The notes under the pieces were generated by a model, which worked only from the letters and a program-made list of their open reading frames with translations, was not told the origin of the DNA and did no database searches. 64,000 bases of DNA. Origin: Hyposmocoma kahamanoa. Its lineage: Eukaryota; Arthropoda; Insecta; Lepidoptera; Cosmopterigidae. Location of the stretch: the NCBI RefSeq assembly GCF_003589595.1, contig NW_020654810.1, forward strand, positions 14,756,386 to 14,820,385, written 5' to 3'. The position numbers were made by a program, and so were the translations under genes. Positions within the stretch are counted from its first letter, which is position 1. Every line of letters begins with the position of its first letter. This document shows positions 1-11,640 of this stretch, one piece after another.

Positions 1-29
1 GATGCACTTTCAGTGTCAGGTATTGCATT

Positions 30-145
30 ACAGAGCTATCGGGGCGGATGGGCGCGACTGCCGAGCAAGCGTTGGCACTCGCCCAAATATTTTTCAAACG
101 CCTCGCCCGCACCAAGATCACTTGCCCTGAATCGGTAAACATTTT
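30..145. other. GC-rich segment at the left edge, unidentified
   Basis: This stretch is much richer in G and C than the following kilobases. Short open frames exist on both strands, but none resembles a family I know. It could be the end of an exon, a 5' UTR or a repeat fragment cut by the window edge. Confidence 0.2.
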
Positions 146-3100
146 CCACTGAGCCGCAATCTTAAAATTTATACAATATTATAAATTCAAAATTTCAACG
201 CGCAACAAGTTTACTTTTTTTTTACAAGCGCATATATTACTTCGACAGATGTCTCTTTCCAGAATTTTGTATGGTGTAACAGGTGCAAAAAGTACATGTA
301 CGACTTAAAGTAACTCTACTAGTAGTGATATTTGCTAACAATGACATGTAAACAATGTAAACAATACTTTGTCTAACACAGTTTAGCGTGGTGAGAAAAA
401 TTTATACTCCGACGAAATCAGAACATTGCTAAGAATCGTGTAAGTCAATAATACAACATCAAAGAAACAAATATCTGTCTGCGGGAAGTATTTGAAACAT
501 TTTCAATAAGCGTTTATTGTCCACTGAATGTTAATCAAAGTATTGGCGCTAGCGTAAGGCGTAAAGTGGGAATGTGCATTGCCCGATTAACTCCATTCTC
601 ATGTAAATAGGACGGTGCTAACGTGGTTATAAAAGATAGGTACCCATTTTAATTAGATAACTGAACATCCAGTTTCCAATATCAGCCAATAACACGAGGC
701 CGTAAACGAACACAATGAAACTACCAAGAACATGCAAGTACATACGAGCATTTGTTTCTAGCGATATAAGTAATAATAATAATGCAAATGTGAACAAGCT
801 TATTGTAATAATGTCATTACTGCCTTCGAAATAAAATAAGTTGTGAAATGGTGCTAATTTTGTAAGTCCGTATTACCACATCATGCGTAAAAAAATTTAA
901 CTAATTAGGAAAATTTAGTAAATTTTTCTGTAGGTAACCGTATAAATAAACATTTAATAATTTTAATTAATATGCAGTACCTTTTAATAAACATAACAAC
1001 TGTAGCAAAAAAACGTAAAATTGACGTGTGATAGTGTTAAAAAGAAATGAATGTACGCCTTGAAGCTGTAAACTATGAAAACATAGTTATTAATTACAGA
1101 CAATGTAAAGAGAAATCATTATTGCCTATTACACAAAGACATGCTATAATTAATGAACGACATATGCTGCACAGTGTATAATATAGTCTACTTTCCACTA
1201 GTGTCGTTTCGTTCGACGCAGTGATCGGATAGAACCGATTACAGGACCGAGGTGTGTTGGCGGCAGTAGTTGCTCTGCGATTACTAACTGGTATTTATGC
1301 GAACAAGTTCGCCTTCGAATATGAGATGCAATAACTATCATAACAAACACCACAATGCCAAGCGCAAAACTATTTACTAAATCTCTATAACCTTTAGTAA
1401 AAAAACAAAGACAGTGTTCGAGGTCAATATTATTTAAATTAACCTTTTCGAATGTATTAGCATGGAATGTACGAGAAAATGTTTTGTAGAATGATGCAAA
1501 CAGTCAATATTTTTTTCGTAAGTCGTTAGTGACTGCGAATAAGATTTATTACAATACATCAATAACTATAATAAGTAAGCATCCATATAAATAATAAGAG
1601 GACCTTAACACTGGGCAGGAGTGATAAGAATATTATTGAGTATTCAGTCTCATATTAGACACAAACAATTTAATGACTAACTAATCACTTATCAAGAAAA
1701 AGAGTCCAGTTTACTAATTACCAACGAGTATTTATACATAATTAAGTAATCACTTCATACGTACATCTATTAGATGTAACATTGAGTGTGGGACCTTATG
1801 TATTATAAATGTGGAGACAAAAAAGCTACCAACATGAGCAGAAATAGAATTCATTGAGAGCCCATGAGCGCGGAAACATTGAAAACGATTCCTTTCACCC
1901 GTGGAGTTTTGTTTGAAGCCCTCTCGTCCGGTTTTGTGAGCTGTGGGGCAACACGAAGCAATCAAAGCTCGGAGATATACGCTAACAGCTACCATACCAT
2001 ACAGTCAAAACAACCTTTTTAGCTAGCTTTGGAAAGCTGTGTCTGCCTAACCCAATGGGAAAAGAGCATGAAGTACATTTAGTTTTGATCATATTACTAA
2101 TAATGTATCTAATAGATGTAAGTAATTAAGACGTCTTTATTAATATGCCAATAACATTCACAATTAATACACTTCAAACAGTATGTGCCCAAAATAATTA
2201 GGAGAGTGTATGTTGCTATTACAACATGAAATACGAAATCATACAAGGAATACATCATAAGTCCTTTCCAATTTTACCAAAGCTTCTATGTTGATGTATT
2301 TTATACTTCGCTTGCTACAACATTGAAATGCATAGTAGATAAGAATTAGTAAAGTCAATTGTTATAGATGCACAAATAAGAAAAAAAAGCAATGTACTTC
2401 TTTCAATAGAGATAATGCATGACCTCGTTATCTGAATGTTAATAACACGCAATGCCCTTCATATAAACAGCGATAACAGGAAGACAGAAGGCTATAATTA
2501 TTTACTACGAACCAATCAAAATGAAAATATAATGAATTGCACTTGACGCAGACGAACGAAATGATCATACGAAATCTGGAAAATTCTATGCATACTAAAT
2601 TGCATTATATATACGTAACGTAGTGTATTCCGTCATAGACACTTTAACACGTTTTAAATCGCAATCGTCTAATATTTTGTAGCGACCATGAAACGTGTGA
2701 GTGCGTCCTGAATACCTACTTTGGAACGTGGCCTGAGGAATTTAAGATGACAGAGGAAATGTAAATTATATATAATAGCATTCACGTCGTCGACATTCGC
2801 TTGATATGACGGCAGTTCTCAATAGCTCTAACTGTTGGACAAGAGCCAATTTGTCCAAAAACAATTTTGAGTAGATTGTTAAACGAGCTAAGCTTACCGC
2901 CGTGATTGCCCACCGGCGGCGGGGCGCTTCGTGAAAAATAAAGACGTCTGCTATAATGTTCGGTTTAGAAGAAAATAATACACCGCTAGTAATCTGAAAA
3001 ACAGTTAGATCTCTTAAGGCTTGAGGTAAACCAATTAGCACGCTCTGGTCCATGAAAGTCAGCGGGTGCCAAGCCACAAGAATTAACAGAATATAAGAAT

Positions 3101-4640
3101 AAAGTTAGTGGTAAAAAAGAACACGACAAGCATTAAAACAGACCTCAAGAATTTTTTGTACGTATATTTTATGTAGTACTCAAATACGACGCAACCCCAA
3201 ATTAGAGACAAGATTCCGTTACATCCTTCTGCCTTATTCACTTTGTGGAAGACTTGCCAGGAGCCAACCGGAACGGTCCTTCCTTCATTTTGCAGAAACT
3301 TTTACTTTGAAAGATATCTTTCTGGCAAGTAATGCTTTGCCATCAAAGGATTTTAGTCCAGTGACTCCTAAAAGTTCGTACTTTGTTTCTCGTATACTTA
3401 CTGCAAAACATATTTTGAGACAAGTTTAATATCAAATAGGGCGTTAGACAAAACGGACTGTTGATAAGTGCCCGTCAGCGAGAAGATTCCGAGACAAATG
3501 AGCACAGAGACGAGCTATTAGCACAATTTTACACAAAGAAAGTAACATGAAATCGTCACGACGATTTCTTTAGATGTGTAAAGAAATGCATCACATGTAA
3601 TAGTGTTACAAATTTTTTTTTTAATTTCCGTAAAATAATTTACGATTGGTGCCGCATAAGTGAATGATTGCGATCCCAGCCATTTCCTGTTTTTAAAGGG
3701 CTTTCCGGTAAGCGGGAGTCCTGTCCCAAAACAACCCTATATAAAAGCTAACTGAAGGGAAATTAAGTTGCAGTTCCGATTATAAGGCGCTCATAATTGC
3801 GTCTAAATTTCAGTGGACTACGCGTCTGTCGCTGCGCCAACTCAACAATGCTTAAAATTTTAAGTTTTTGGCAGTTCTTTCGTTTTTCTTTTTGTTCGAT
3901 AAAAAGAAATTCTTTTATTTCCACATACAATATTGAGCTAATTGTTTTCTAAAGAGGCAACATTATAGCTATTTACAGAATTCTACCAAAATGATAAAGG
4001 GCCGAAAGAAAAAATCACGGTCTTTCAAATTGAACATGGTTAGAGTTATCCTACCGAGGTACAAGAGGTTGGGCTTTTCCTTTGGACCGTATTATCGTAT
4101 GGGGCATAGGGTTGAATTTAAATATTAAGAATAGAGGGAGATGTATGGTTGTCTATACACATGTGTATACCTATTTACATATTGTTTTCCCCGGCAATAG
4201 TGAACTAAAATGTACTGTTTGATAACTCTCTACATAAAATATAGTCACTTTCACGGTATTGCACGGGCTCGTAATTGGCTGTTATCTCGGTGTCGTCAGG
4301 GCTGAATATCGTCAAGTTTGGCAACAGTGACTGCTGAAGATTCAGATAAATAACTCGACTGATGAATTATGAATCTCGCCGGATAAAGTCACTTTACCCC
4401 AGAGTGAGCTCGTAGCATCACAATGACTTTAAGGGATCAATGCGAAGTAGTTGCCAAATTATGTCGCAAATTTTCTTCACAATAAAAACTTTTTTGTAAT
4501 GCTGAGATAATTTCTAGTCACAAAGTGATATAGTGCCAAAGATTTGTAGTTATTTTAATAAGGCGTGTAAGAACTAAAATTTATATTACAAACACGAAAT
4601 AACAAAAGGATATTAACGAATGATAAACAAAATTATCATT
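146..4640. other. AT-rich non-coding DNA, nothing recognised
   Basis: Long AT-rich sequence with homopolymer and short AT runs. Open frames of 81 codons (1750-1995, minus) and 103 codons (2766-3077, minus) are no longer than expected by chance in the richer patches and show no family motif. I see no TE coding, RNA gene or clear regulatory site. Confidence 0.5.
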
Positions 4641-4644
4641 AACG

Positions 4645-4840
4645 ACTCGATAGGCCAACGGTTTACATTGTGGATACTGGATGAGGAGGCCCCGTGTTAG
4701 ATTCCCAGTAGAATGAATTTGGGAAACGAATTTTTCTAAGTTGGTTTTGGTCTGGGTGTTCCGGGCAGCGCCCTTGAGTAAATTCCGTTGCTCTGTGTTC
4801 CTATAGTACAGGGAATTTCCTAGGAATTTCACAATCTATC
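4645..4840 (+). mobile_element. tRNA-derived SINE (degenerate)
   Basis: A degenerate pol III A box (taggccaacgg, 4651-4661) is followed about 40 bases later by a degenerate B box (gtgttagattcc, about 4694-4705). After the tRNA-like head comes a body with ggtctgggtgttcc, a phrase I associate with insect tRNA-related SINEs. No clean tail or target-site duplication was found. Only one copy lies in the window, so the family assignment is tentative. Confidence 0.45.
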
Positions 4841-6250
4841 GACAATAACTACTTAAAATTTTACAAAAACTGGTAACCCTGCAGATGTCATTTTACTCCA
4901 ACTTCAAAAAATATAGACTACACAAAAATGTAAGCTAGTTCTCTTGCTCTTAATTTGTTACATTTTAATTAAAAAATGTTTCGTTGTGTACTGTAAGTCT
5001 AATAAACCCTCCACCTCCAAAGGATCATGAAAATATAACAAAAGATACTTAATTTTAAACGCGGCTTTCAGAAGCTAAAAAGGCTACACAAACTTTGTTA
5101 AAGCTTTGTTTAGCCCCTGTATTTGTTTATTGCCGCCGAGTTGTGAGTACGTAAATCATCTCATTAAGAGACAAAACGGTCGTGCCCGCATTTAACACAT
5201 CCAAAGCAGCCTAGATTTTCTTACAAAGCCATTGCGCCTACCCGCAGTTTTACCCGTCGGTCACGGCTTAGAAAAAGCTCTGCCCTTTTAACATCCGTCC
5301 CAAATACATTATATGAGATTTATTATCAAAAAGAATTTCAGAATAAAGTGAATTTAACAACATGTTTACGATGAAAAGGAAACACAGTTATTTCAAGTAT
5401 TAGGCTACTTATTTTCGTAACAATGTAGGTAGCGCATCATCCGTGCGGATAAAAGCTCTGCTTTTCTGAGTCATGGGTGAACGATAAATTATAATTAACC
5501 TTCAACCGGGCCAATAAACCTTGATAGAAAGTGCACTGCATTTTACACAAGTTAACTGCATTAAATTTTAAATTGGGTACCTAGCTGTCCTCTACTGTAC
5601 TCATTTTTGGAGACTTTTTGTGTGATACCTTGCTGTTGAAAAAAGTAAACAGAGAAACACTTGGTATCTACAACGACTACCTTGATTTTGAAAAAAATAA
5701 ATACAGAATCATACAGCTACAACATACAACAACAACAACAACATATGACATAGTGCCATCATAGCCGCACAAAGCGGAAACATATTTGCCATCATTGTGA
5801 ACATAGCTCCATTCTCACGGGAAAGCGAGAAATGGAGTTCCGCTTTTTGTTAAGACTTATTGTAGCTGTTAAACTACGTACGGGTGAAAGGATTTCTTCC
5901 AAGGTTTCAATGAATAGCGGGTGGCTGATACCAAAACTGTGTTATTATCCTTATTTTCACGTTGATGTTTCAGATAGGCGAAATAAGTACGTCGCTAACA
6001 ATGCTCACTCGGACAGCCGTGTTAAGAACATTAAATTAATTTGTAACTTGGTTGAAGCGTGTACAACAATGGAGCCCGCCATTAAAAGCGGTTGGGATCC
6101 AACAAGTGAATCAGTGATGGAAGGCTTTTTGTTAGGAAAATCATGTTTCTAGACGATTAACTCAGTGTCACCACGATCTTAAAGCAGACAGTTCGCTAAT
6201 GCATTTTGGTGTCTATATCATATTTAAATAAGGTAGCTACCTTACGTTTT
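4841..6250. other. AT-rich non-coding DNA
   Basis: Contains a short (CAA)n tract near 5725 and an open frame of 106 codons (5832-6152, plus). That frame has no signal peptide, domain or repeat that I recognise, and I do not call it a gene. Confidence 0.4.
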
Positions 6251-6400
6251 CGCGATTGTAACATAGGAAATGAAACTATTTTTTCAGATCTAAATTGCGT
6301 ATATTTTCGCTTGAGTTGAGTGCGAGTCGGCCGTAACCATGGGACCATGTCCCTAGACATGTCTAGTGCCCGAAACTTTGTTTGTTTTGTTTGGAAAAAA
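6251..6400. repeat. Dispersed short repeat family J, copy 1
   Basis: Carries the family landmarks cgcgattgtaacatagg, then aaactattttttc, then a gcgtatattt block, then gcccgaaac near the far end. Related copies lie at 29829-30050, 33690-33835, 50716-50835 and 61655-61730. The copy near 29.8 kb keeps both ends in inverted orientation, so the family is probably a non-autonomous DNA element. Confidence 0.5.
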
Positions 6401-6427
6401 AAGCAAATATAACCCGATTGACATTTT

Positions 6428-6646
6428 TTTATGATAGCAAGTAACGAGACGAACAAGTCGTGGGCCTAGGTGTAAGCGACACGCCTCTCCATAACAGTCG
6501 CAGTGCCACTCAGAGCCTTAAATCGCAAAAAATTTGAAGGGCACTGCCATTGCGCCCGTCACGCTTATAATTTCACAAGCACCCTTCAAAACCATAACGC
6601 TGTAATGCTCACATTACTGCTTGGCGGCAGAAGTAGGCAAGGTATG
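6428..6646 (-). repeat. SINE-like dispersed repeat family A, copy 1
   Basis: Matches, in the same orientation, the copy at 55326-55607: gacgaacaagtcg, then cagtgccactcagagc, then cgcccgtca, then tgcttggcggcag. It is the reverse complement of the copies at 8.6, 40.6, 46.9 and 62.2 kb. No coding capacity. The repeated order of landmarks in seven places shows a mobile short element; its class is not certain. Confidence 0.65.
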
Positions 6647-6649
6647 AAA

Positions 6650-7256
6650 AAAATGGATTGAATATCCATAAATTATTTACCCATAAATAATGATGGTATT
6701 AAATATATTAAGCATGTTTGTTTAACTTCATGCTTCATTGTTACGCTTAAAAATATATCAAATAAATAAGAAAATCAAAATGTGCCCATCTATACAGATA
6801 CGTTATGCTGTAATTAGAAATAAACTCAACAAGCTTGACGAGTGGCAAATTGTGGTATTAAGGTCTACCCACACATACCCGGGACGTGGACAAGCCGTGC
6901 TCCGTTAGGTGCTCAAAAAATATCGTTGTGTATATTTTGTATGAACTCGTTCACACACGTCCGTGTCTAGGCCGGCGCCCGTATAGTCCTTTAAAATACC
7001 TACTGCTCGGCTTTGTTTGGCAACAGTTGTATTCTTTTTTCACACCGGGGACCGGTCAAAACGCGAGGAAGGATCGCGCGCTCAACACGCACCGACTGAT
7101 TATCATCATTCTATTTAAGAGCCAGGCTCTTGTTGGTGACAAATAATAGTAGTAATTTTACAATACACTGTACTGTATAAAAGAAAGTACGACATTCACA
7201 GTTAGCATGATTGCTGTTGCGTATTGAATTAATAATACTTTTTTTATAAGAAAAAA
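6650..7256. other. AT-rich interval with a mixed-composition block
   Basis: The part from about 6870 to 7110 is richer in G and C and holds an 86-codon open frame (6886-7146, plus) with no recognised domain. It may be a worn non-autonomous transposon. The rest is AT-rich and featureless. Confidence 0.3.
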
Positions 7257-7542
7257 AAACGGACCTCAAAAGTTCGTGGAATTACATCTCTTTGCCAAGT
7301 TTAATTTCACTTTCCGGTAACCGACTTCACGGTTACCGGAAAGTGCGCGAAGCCGGATTCATCTTCTAGTTTGCCACCCTTAATGGCTGAATATTTTCTT
7401 CAAATTTAAATGGGACTATTACTGAGGTTTCCAGCAAAAAAGAATCATCAAAATCGGTTCATAAATTATTTTTTAATATCCGGAGTTATCGCGTACATAC
7501 AAAAAAAGCAGTAGAATTGAGAACTCTTTTTTTGAAGGCGGG
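7257..7542 (-). mobile_element. MITE family E, copy 1 (internally altered)
   Basis: Reverse-oriented relative of the element at 37788-38227. Shared parts, in reverse, are the terminal block with ttttttgaaggcgggt at the right end, the ttgagaact block, a gcgataactccgg-type phrase seen here as ccggagttatcgcg, and the aaacggacctcaaaa left end. The terminal inverted repeats have the form aaccgacttcaaaa. A perfect 15-bp hairpin lies inside at 7309-7323 and 7330-7344 with a 6-base loop. Confidence 0.6.
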
Positions 7543-7657
7543 TAAAATTGACAAACAGTGAGAAAAACAAATAAACACTACGAAAAATCTTTGGGTAAAC
7601 ACTTTGGTTTGTGATTTTTTTGAGATTGACACGTTTGAATACGTCTGGTATATTCTC

Positions 7658-7935
7658 AGAGTCGTATTCCAAAACTCTACTCAATGCTCAAGTCAGGATT
7701 TGAGCACACTTGAGTATGATTTCAAGCACTGGAAATACGACCCTAACGGCAAGGACTTGAGTATGATTTTCAGTGCTCTCTGCAATACTCAAGTCAGAAC
7801 TTGAGTATGATCCAAAGCACTAGAAATCATACTCAAGTCCTTGCCATTAGGGTCGTATTTACAGTGCTTGAAATCATAATCAAGTCTGCTCAAATCCTGA
7901 CTTGAGCATTGAGTACAGTTCTGGAATACGATCCT
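7658..7935. mobile_element. Fold-back MITE family D, copy 1 (longest)
   Basis: Starts agagtcgtattcc and ends ggaatacgatcct, so the termini are inverted. The interior is built from alternating direct and inverted versions of a cttgagtatgat module and a gcactggaaatacgaccct module. It is about 278 bp with no coding capacity. Copies 2 and 3 (51.7 and 52.96 kb) are shorter, so the family expands and contracts by module number. Confidence 0.75.
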
Positions 7936-8641
7936 TAGAGGATGGAAAAAAATAAAGGAAATACTCATTGATACTGATTTAGACACATGGCACGACAGTG
8001 AGCATTATAGTAAAATTTGTGGCACGACATCGCTAGCGGCAGTCCTTTGTTGTTCCAATTATCAAGACAAATATCAAGATATATTTACCACGACAATTAA
8101 TTATCAATAATAATTATCACTCGAACCCTGTAATGAATGAACTATATTGCTTCTATGAAAATTTATTTTTAGTGCTAAAAATTTTTTTAACAGACGATCA
8201 TTTGCAAATCGTTGTGTCAATTCAATGTGATGGCAGCGGAAGAATTTTAAACTATGTAATGTAGTAGTACAAGTAGTTCTACATACTACTCTATAATAAT
8301 GAACATATTTCAAGGACTTCACGATTTTCAGTTGTTAAAAGAGAAATTCTGACGACATTGGATGTGCATGTTGAGCTGTCCGGTGATCGGATCAATCTTA
8401 ATTATTACCTTAACTGACAAAATCGGATCGTTATGCATCGAGTACTCTCGTTGGTAAATGGGGACGGACACTTGACATTTTGGGAAGCGGTAACGAAAGT
8501 CCATTTCTTGGTATAGTTAAAAACGTAAATACAGTTAAAATAGTACAGTTTACAGTTAGAATAGTACAGTTGCAATATATCATTCATTTTTTAAAGTTAG
8601 CTTTGTTTGAACGCGTACGGATTCCGTATTTTAACAGTGTG
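7936..8641. other. AT-rich non-coding DNA
   Basis: No coding or repeat landmark recognised. Open frames here are short and low in complexity. Confidence 0.45.
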
Positions 8642-8814
8642 GAGGCACTTGGGACCTGCCAATTTATGTCTCAGGACGACGGGCGCAGTGGCAGTACCCC
8701 TCAGTCCTTTGCGATTTAAAGCTCTGTGTGGCACTGCAATTGCTATGGACAGGCGCGTCGCTTAACACCAGGCGTATGACTTGTTCATCCCGCCACTTGG
8801 TATAATAAAAAAAC
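8642..8814 (+). repeat. SINE-like repeat family A, copy 2 (3' part)
   Basis: Holds the 3' half of the family: gcacttgggacctgcc, atgtctcagga, cgggcgcagtggc, ttaaagctctg, tatggacaggcg, gcttaacaccaggcg and cttgttcatcccgccac, followed by an A-rich tail. The order is the same as in the copies at 46.9 and 62.2 kb. Confidence 0.65.
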
Positions 8815-10994
8815 ATCGTAGCGCCTATGTTGCGTAAATATATTTTTGAATTTTGAAATTTTGTAAATACATTATAATAAGCAGTAACATATTATAATTA
8901 ATTGTATTCCAAGAAATGGGCTTTCATTTCCGCTTCCCAAAACGGAAACATATACGTCATCAACGTAATATGTCCCCTTGAAGTCCTTTGGGAACAACCC
9001 ACATTAAAAACGTACTTACATAAATTAGATTTTGGTTTTGACGTTTTGTGTGGATTACTTGATAAACTTCTCAACGTTTTATTACGGATATGACAATTTC
9101 ACGGCACAATTTGGGATCTCGTTAGTTGGGGCCAGTACAATGATAAAGAACTTCGTAATGGAGCATATAAACTGTTAGCCGATGGTAGTTACTTTGTCAT
9201 ACTATATTATCAATGTGCAACCATTTTATTTTTTGTCATTTTCTTGTCTCATATATTAAACACATATCATACATATATTACACAGTGCAGCTTACCATTT
9301 CAATTGCACAATAAGCGTATTTGTGTATACAAAATAAAATAATACGTATACTTACATTTTATTTTATATAAGTATACCTACCAAAATACATTTGATTGGT
9401 TTTATGATTTTTTTGTGCGAATAGACTAAAATTTAGTATACAAGGTGCACTTTATCCCGCTACCTGCGTTACAACGTAACACATTTTGGTCGGCAGGTAG
9501 GCAGTCGGTCGGTCCAAGGCCGGTGTAAATACAATCGTGAACTCGAAATGTGAACAAAGGGTGGTATGCGAATAATTCGTCCTTATTATCATCTCTGGTC
9601 GGCGTGTTCACCTTGAAGCCATGAACGAGTTCCTGCAGTCTCGACTCCCTTTTCGTTCGTCCGTTCGCTTTAGCGACAGAGTCCGAACGAGTGAGCACCC
9701 GATTATTTTATTAAAATTTCAAAAGAACAGGTAAACGAGGGCGGGCAATCGGTCTAGCCCGCATCACCCTAGTGAAGAAAGAATCATTTAGAATTGCAGT
9801 TTTATTCGAATACGTCTGTTTCGCTTTTTAGCTGTTCATTTAATGTTTTCACACTGATTCGACAATGTACAAGGCTTCATAATTATACATATAGTACATA
9901 GTATCCATTTATTAGTATGCTATTTTATCGGCATTGTAGGTACTGTTTATCGTTAAAGAGTTTATTCACCATTTTTGGTCACCCAACCATCAGACAATGA
10001 ATGCCGTAAAGTAAGTAGATCTATAGATACATAGGAACCATATTAATATTCACAATAATAATATGTCAGTGATCAGAATGATACTCCATAATGTGAATTT
10101 GCAGCAAGTTAATTTTTATTAGCTTTTGGCAACTTTAGGTGGGTACATAGTGAATAATAGAGTTATACAAACTTCTAGGCAAATAATATTATTGTAAAAG
10201 CTTTCGTCTATAAAAATATAATCTAGAAGGAAACAAAAAATAAAAAGTATCTCTTTCTTACTTACGTAGCGTGCCATGTTACAGACAAGGATAAAAATAT
10301 AACGATCTTTCTGCTTGCATATCATGATAGTCACGATGCTTCTCTTAAAAATAACGCATAAACGATGGTAATAATACCGAATATTTGTGTAAAAGTTGTA
10401 GAAAACACTGAGAATTCTTAGAGAAAAAAAGAAAAATACATTAAATATGTGTGTACATGCAAGATTTGAGTGTGACGGTATGAGTATACGAGTCAATATC
10501 TACTGGAAGTAACCCAGGCAACCTCAACATTGTGTAGCTACATTTGTATAACAAGTACTTTGTTGTTCGCAGTTTAGTTGGCTCAACGTGAAACTGTTGG
10601 ATATTTTTATAGACTGTATTGTGTTATCTAACGAATAACCGAGTAACCAGCAACAACGCCATGCGCCATAATATTGTGCTCATGTTACCGAGGGTTATCT
10701 ATCTGCTTACGTCCGCGACTCCGGGTGAATTCATGACCTTTCAATTCATTGTAGATAACTCAAAGATATACTCACAGGATAGTACATCCCCTGCGGCGGC
10801 AAAAAAAAGGCCCCCGATCCCCACAGCTTGCCGTTTGTATTTACTTTGTATTGCACAAAAATACACTCCACGCACGCCCTTGGGCAGGGCGTTAACTTTC
10901 ACAACACTAACTTTATAAATTCGAGGTAGTCATGAGTATTTTAATGATAATTACAATGAATAATACTAAAATAATCAGGTTGTTTGACTTCTTT
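8815..10994. other. AT-rich DNA with one GC-richer patch
   Basis: Mostly AT-rich. The patch at about 9430-9710 is richer in G and C and carries a 90-codon open frame on the minus strand (9426-9698) that I cannot match to any family. A second mixed patch at 10690-10900 has a 99-codon frame on the plus strand without recognisable motifs. Either could be an old TE or an unidentified exon. Confidence 0.3.
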
Positions 10995-11640
10995 TAGGTT
11001 ATGTGGTTTAGCGCGGAGGAACGCGCTCTAGCACTGAAGCGGTTGATGTCGAAGTGCAACAACGGATGGGACGCGCGTGGCCGATGAAAGAACGCTCCAT
11101 GCGACCCACCGCGAGTGCAAAAGAGACAGAAATTCTCATCCAGCTAGTTCGGTTCTTTAGAGCGGTATAGAGGTATGTATAACTGTTCTTGTCTGTTAAA
11201 TTACGCACGGGATTTGATTTTTAGCTTTTTATACGCATTTTTTTTTGTACTCAAATAGCATTATGTTAATATATAAATGCTTGATTTTTTTAAAAATAAA
11301 TGGGTGGTTTATTAATTATTGATATTTTAGCTTTACCTTCCCAAAGGTCCTAGTATTCATCCCTGTGGGTTCTTTGTTCTTATATATACATACAAACATA
11401 CTTTATACTATATCTATATAAAACTCAATCTTGAACGAGGATAGAGTGAGAGGGACGAAGAGAGGCTGCGTAGGCTTTAGGCCTTCCCACGCCGCCGGTC
11501 CCTGTCGCGTAGCCGAGAGCGATTCGGATCAATGAATCGTTCCCGGGCCCCCGTTCTGTGTCCCGGCGGGCGTCTCATCCGACACCCAACCAACCCAACC
11601 CTGTTTCTGTTACCTCTCAACTGCTTTCTATTCCCGTAAG
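10995..11640. other. Two GC-rich blocks, unidentified
   Basis: Blocks at about 10995-11175 and 11440-11600 stand out from AT-rich surroundings and carry many CpG dinucleotides. The first is preceded by a pyrimidine-rich ttcttttag and followed by gaggtatgta, which would fit acceptor and donor sites, but the stretch has no convincing reading frame. The second ends near cccgtaag. They may be exons of a non-coding RNA, UTR exons or TE fragments. The sequence does not decide this. Confidence 0.25.

Noticed and set aside
5832..6152. 106-codon plus-strand ORF as a host gene
   Set aside because: No recognisable domain, weak codon pattern, no splice or promoter support; such lengths occur by chance in this window.
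7604..7986. Two mirror-image small proteins (66 and 65 codons)
   Set aside because: They are translations of the inverted arms of the family D MITE.
10119..10496. 125-codon minus-strand ORF
   Set aside because: Rich in Phe, Ile, Tyr and Leu as expected from AT-rich DNA; no motif.
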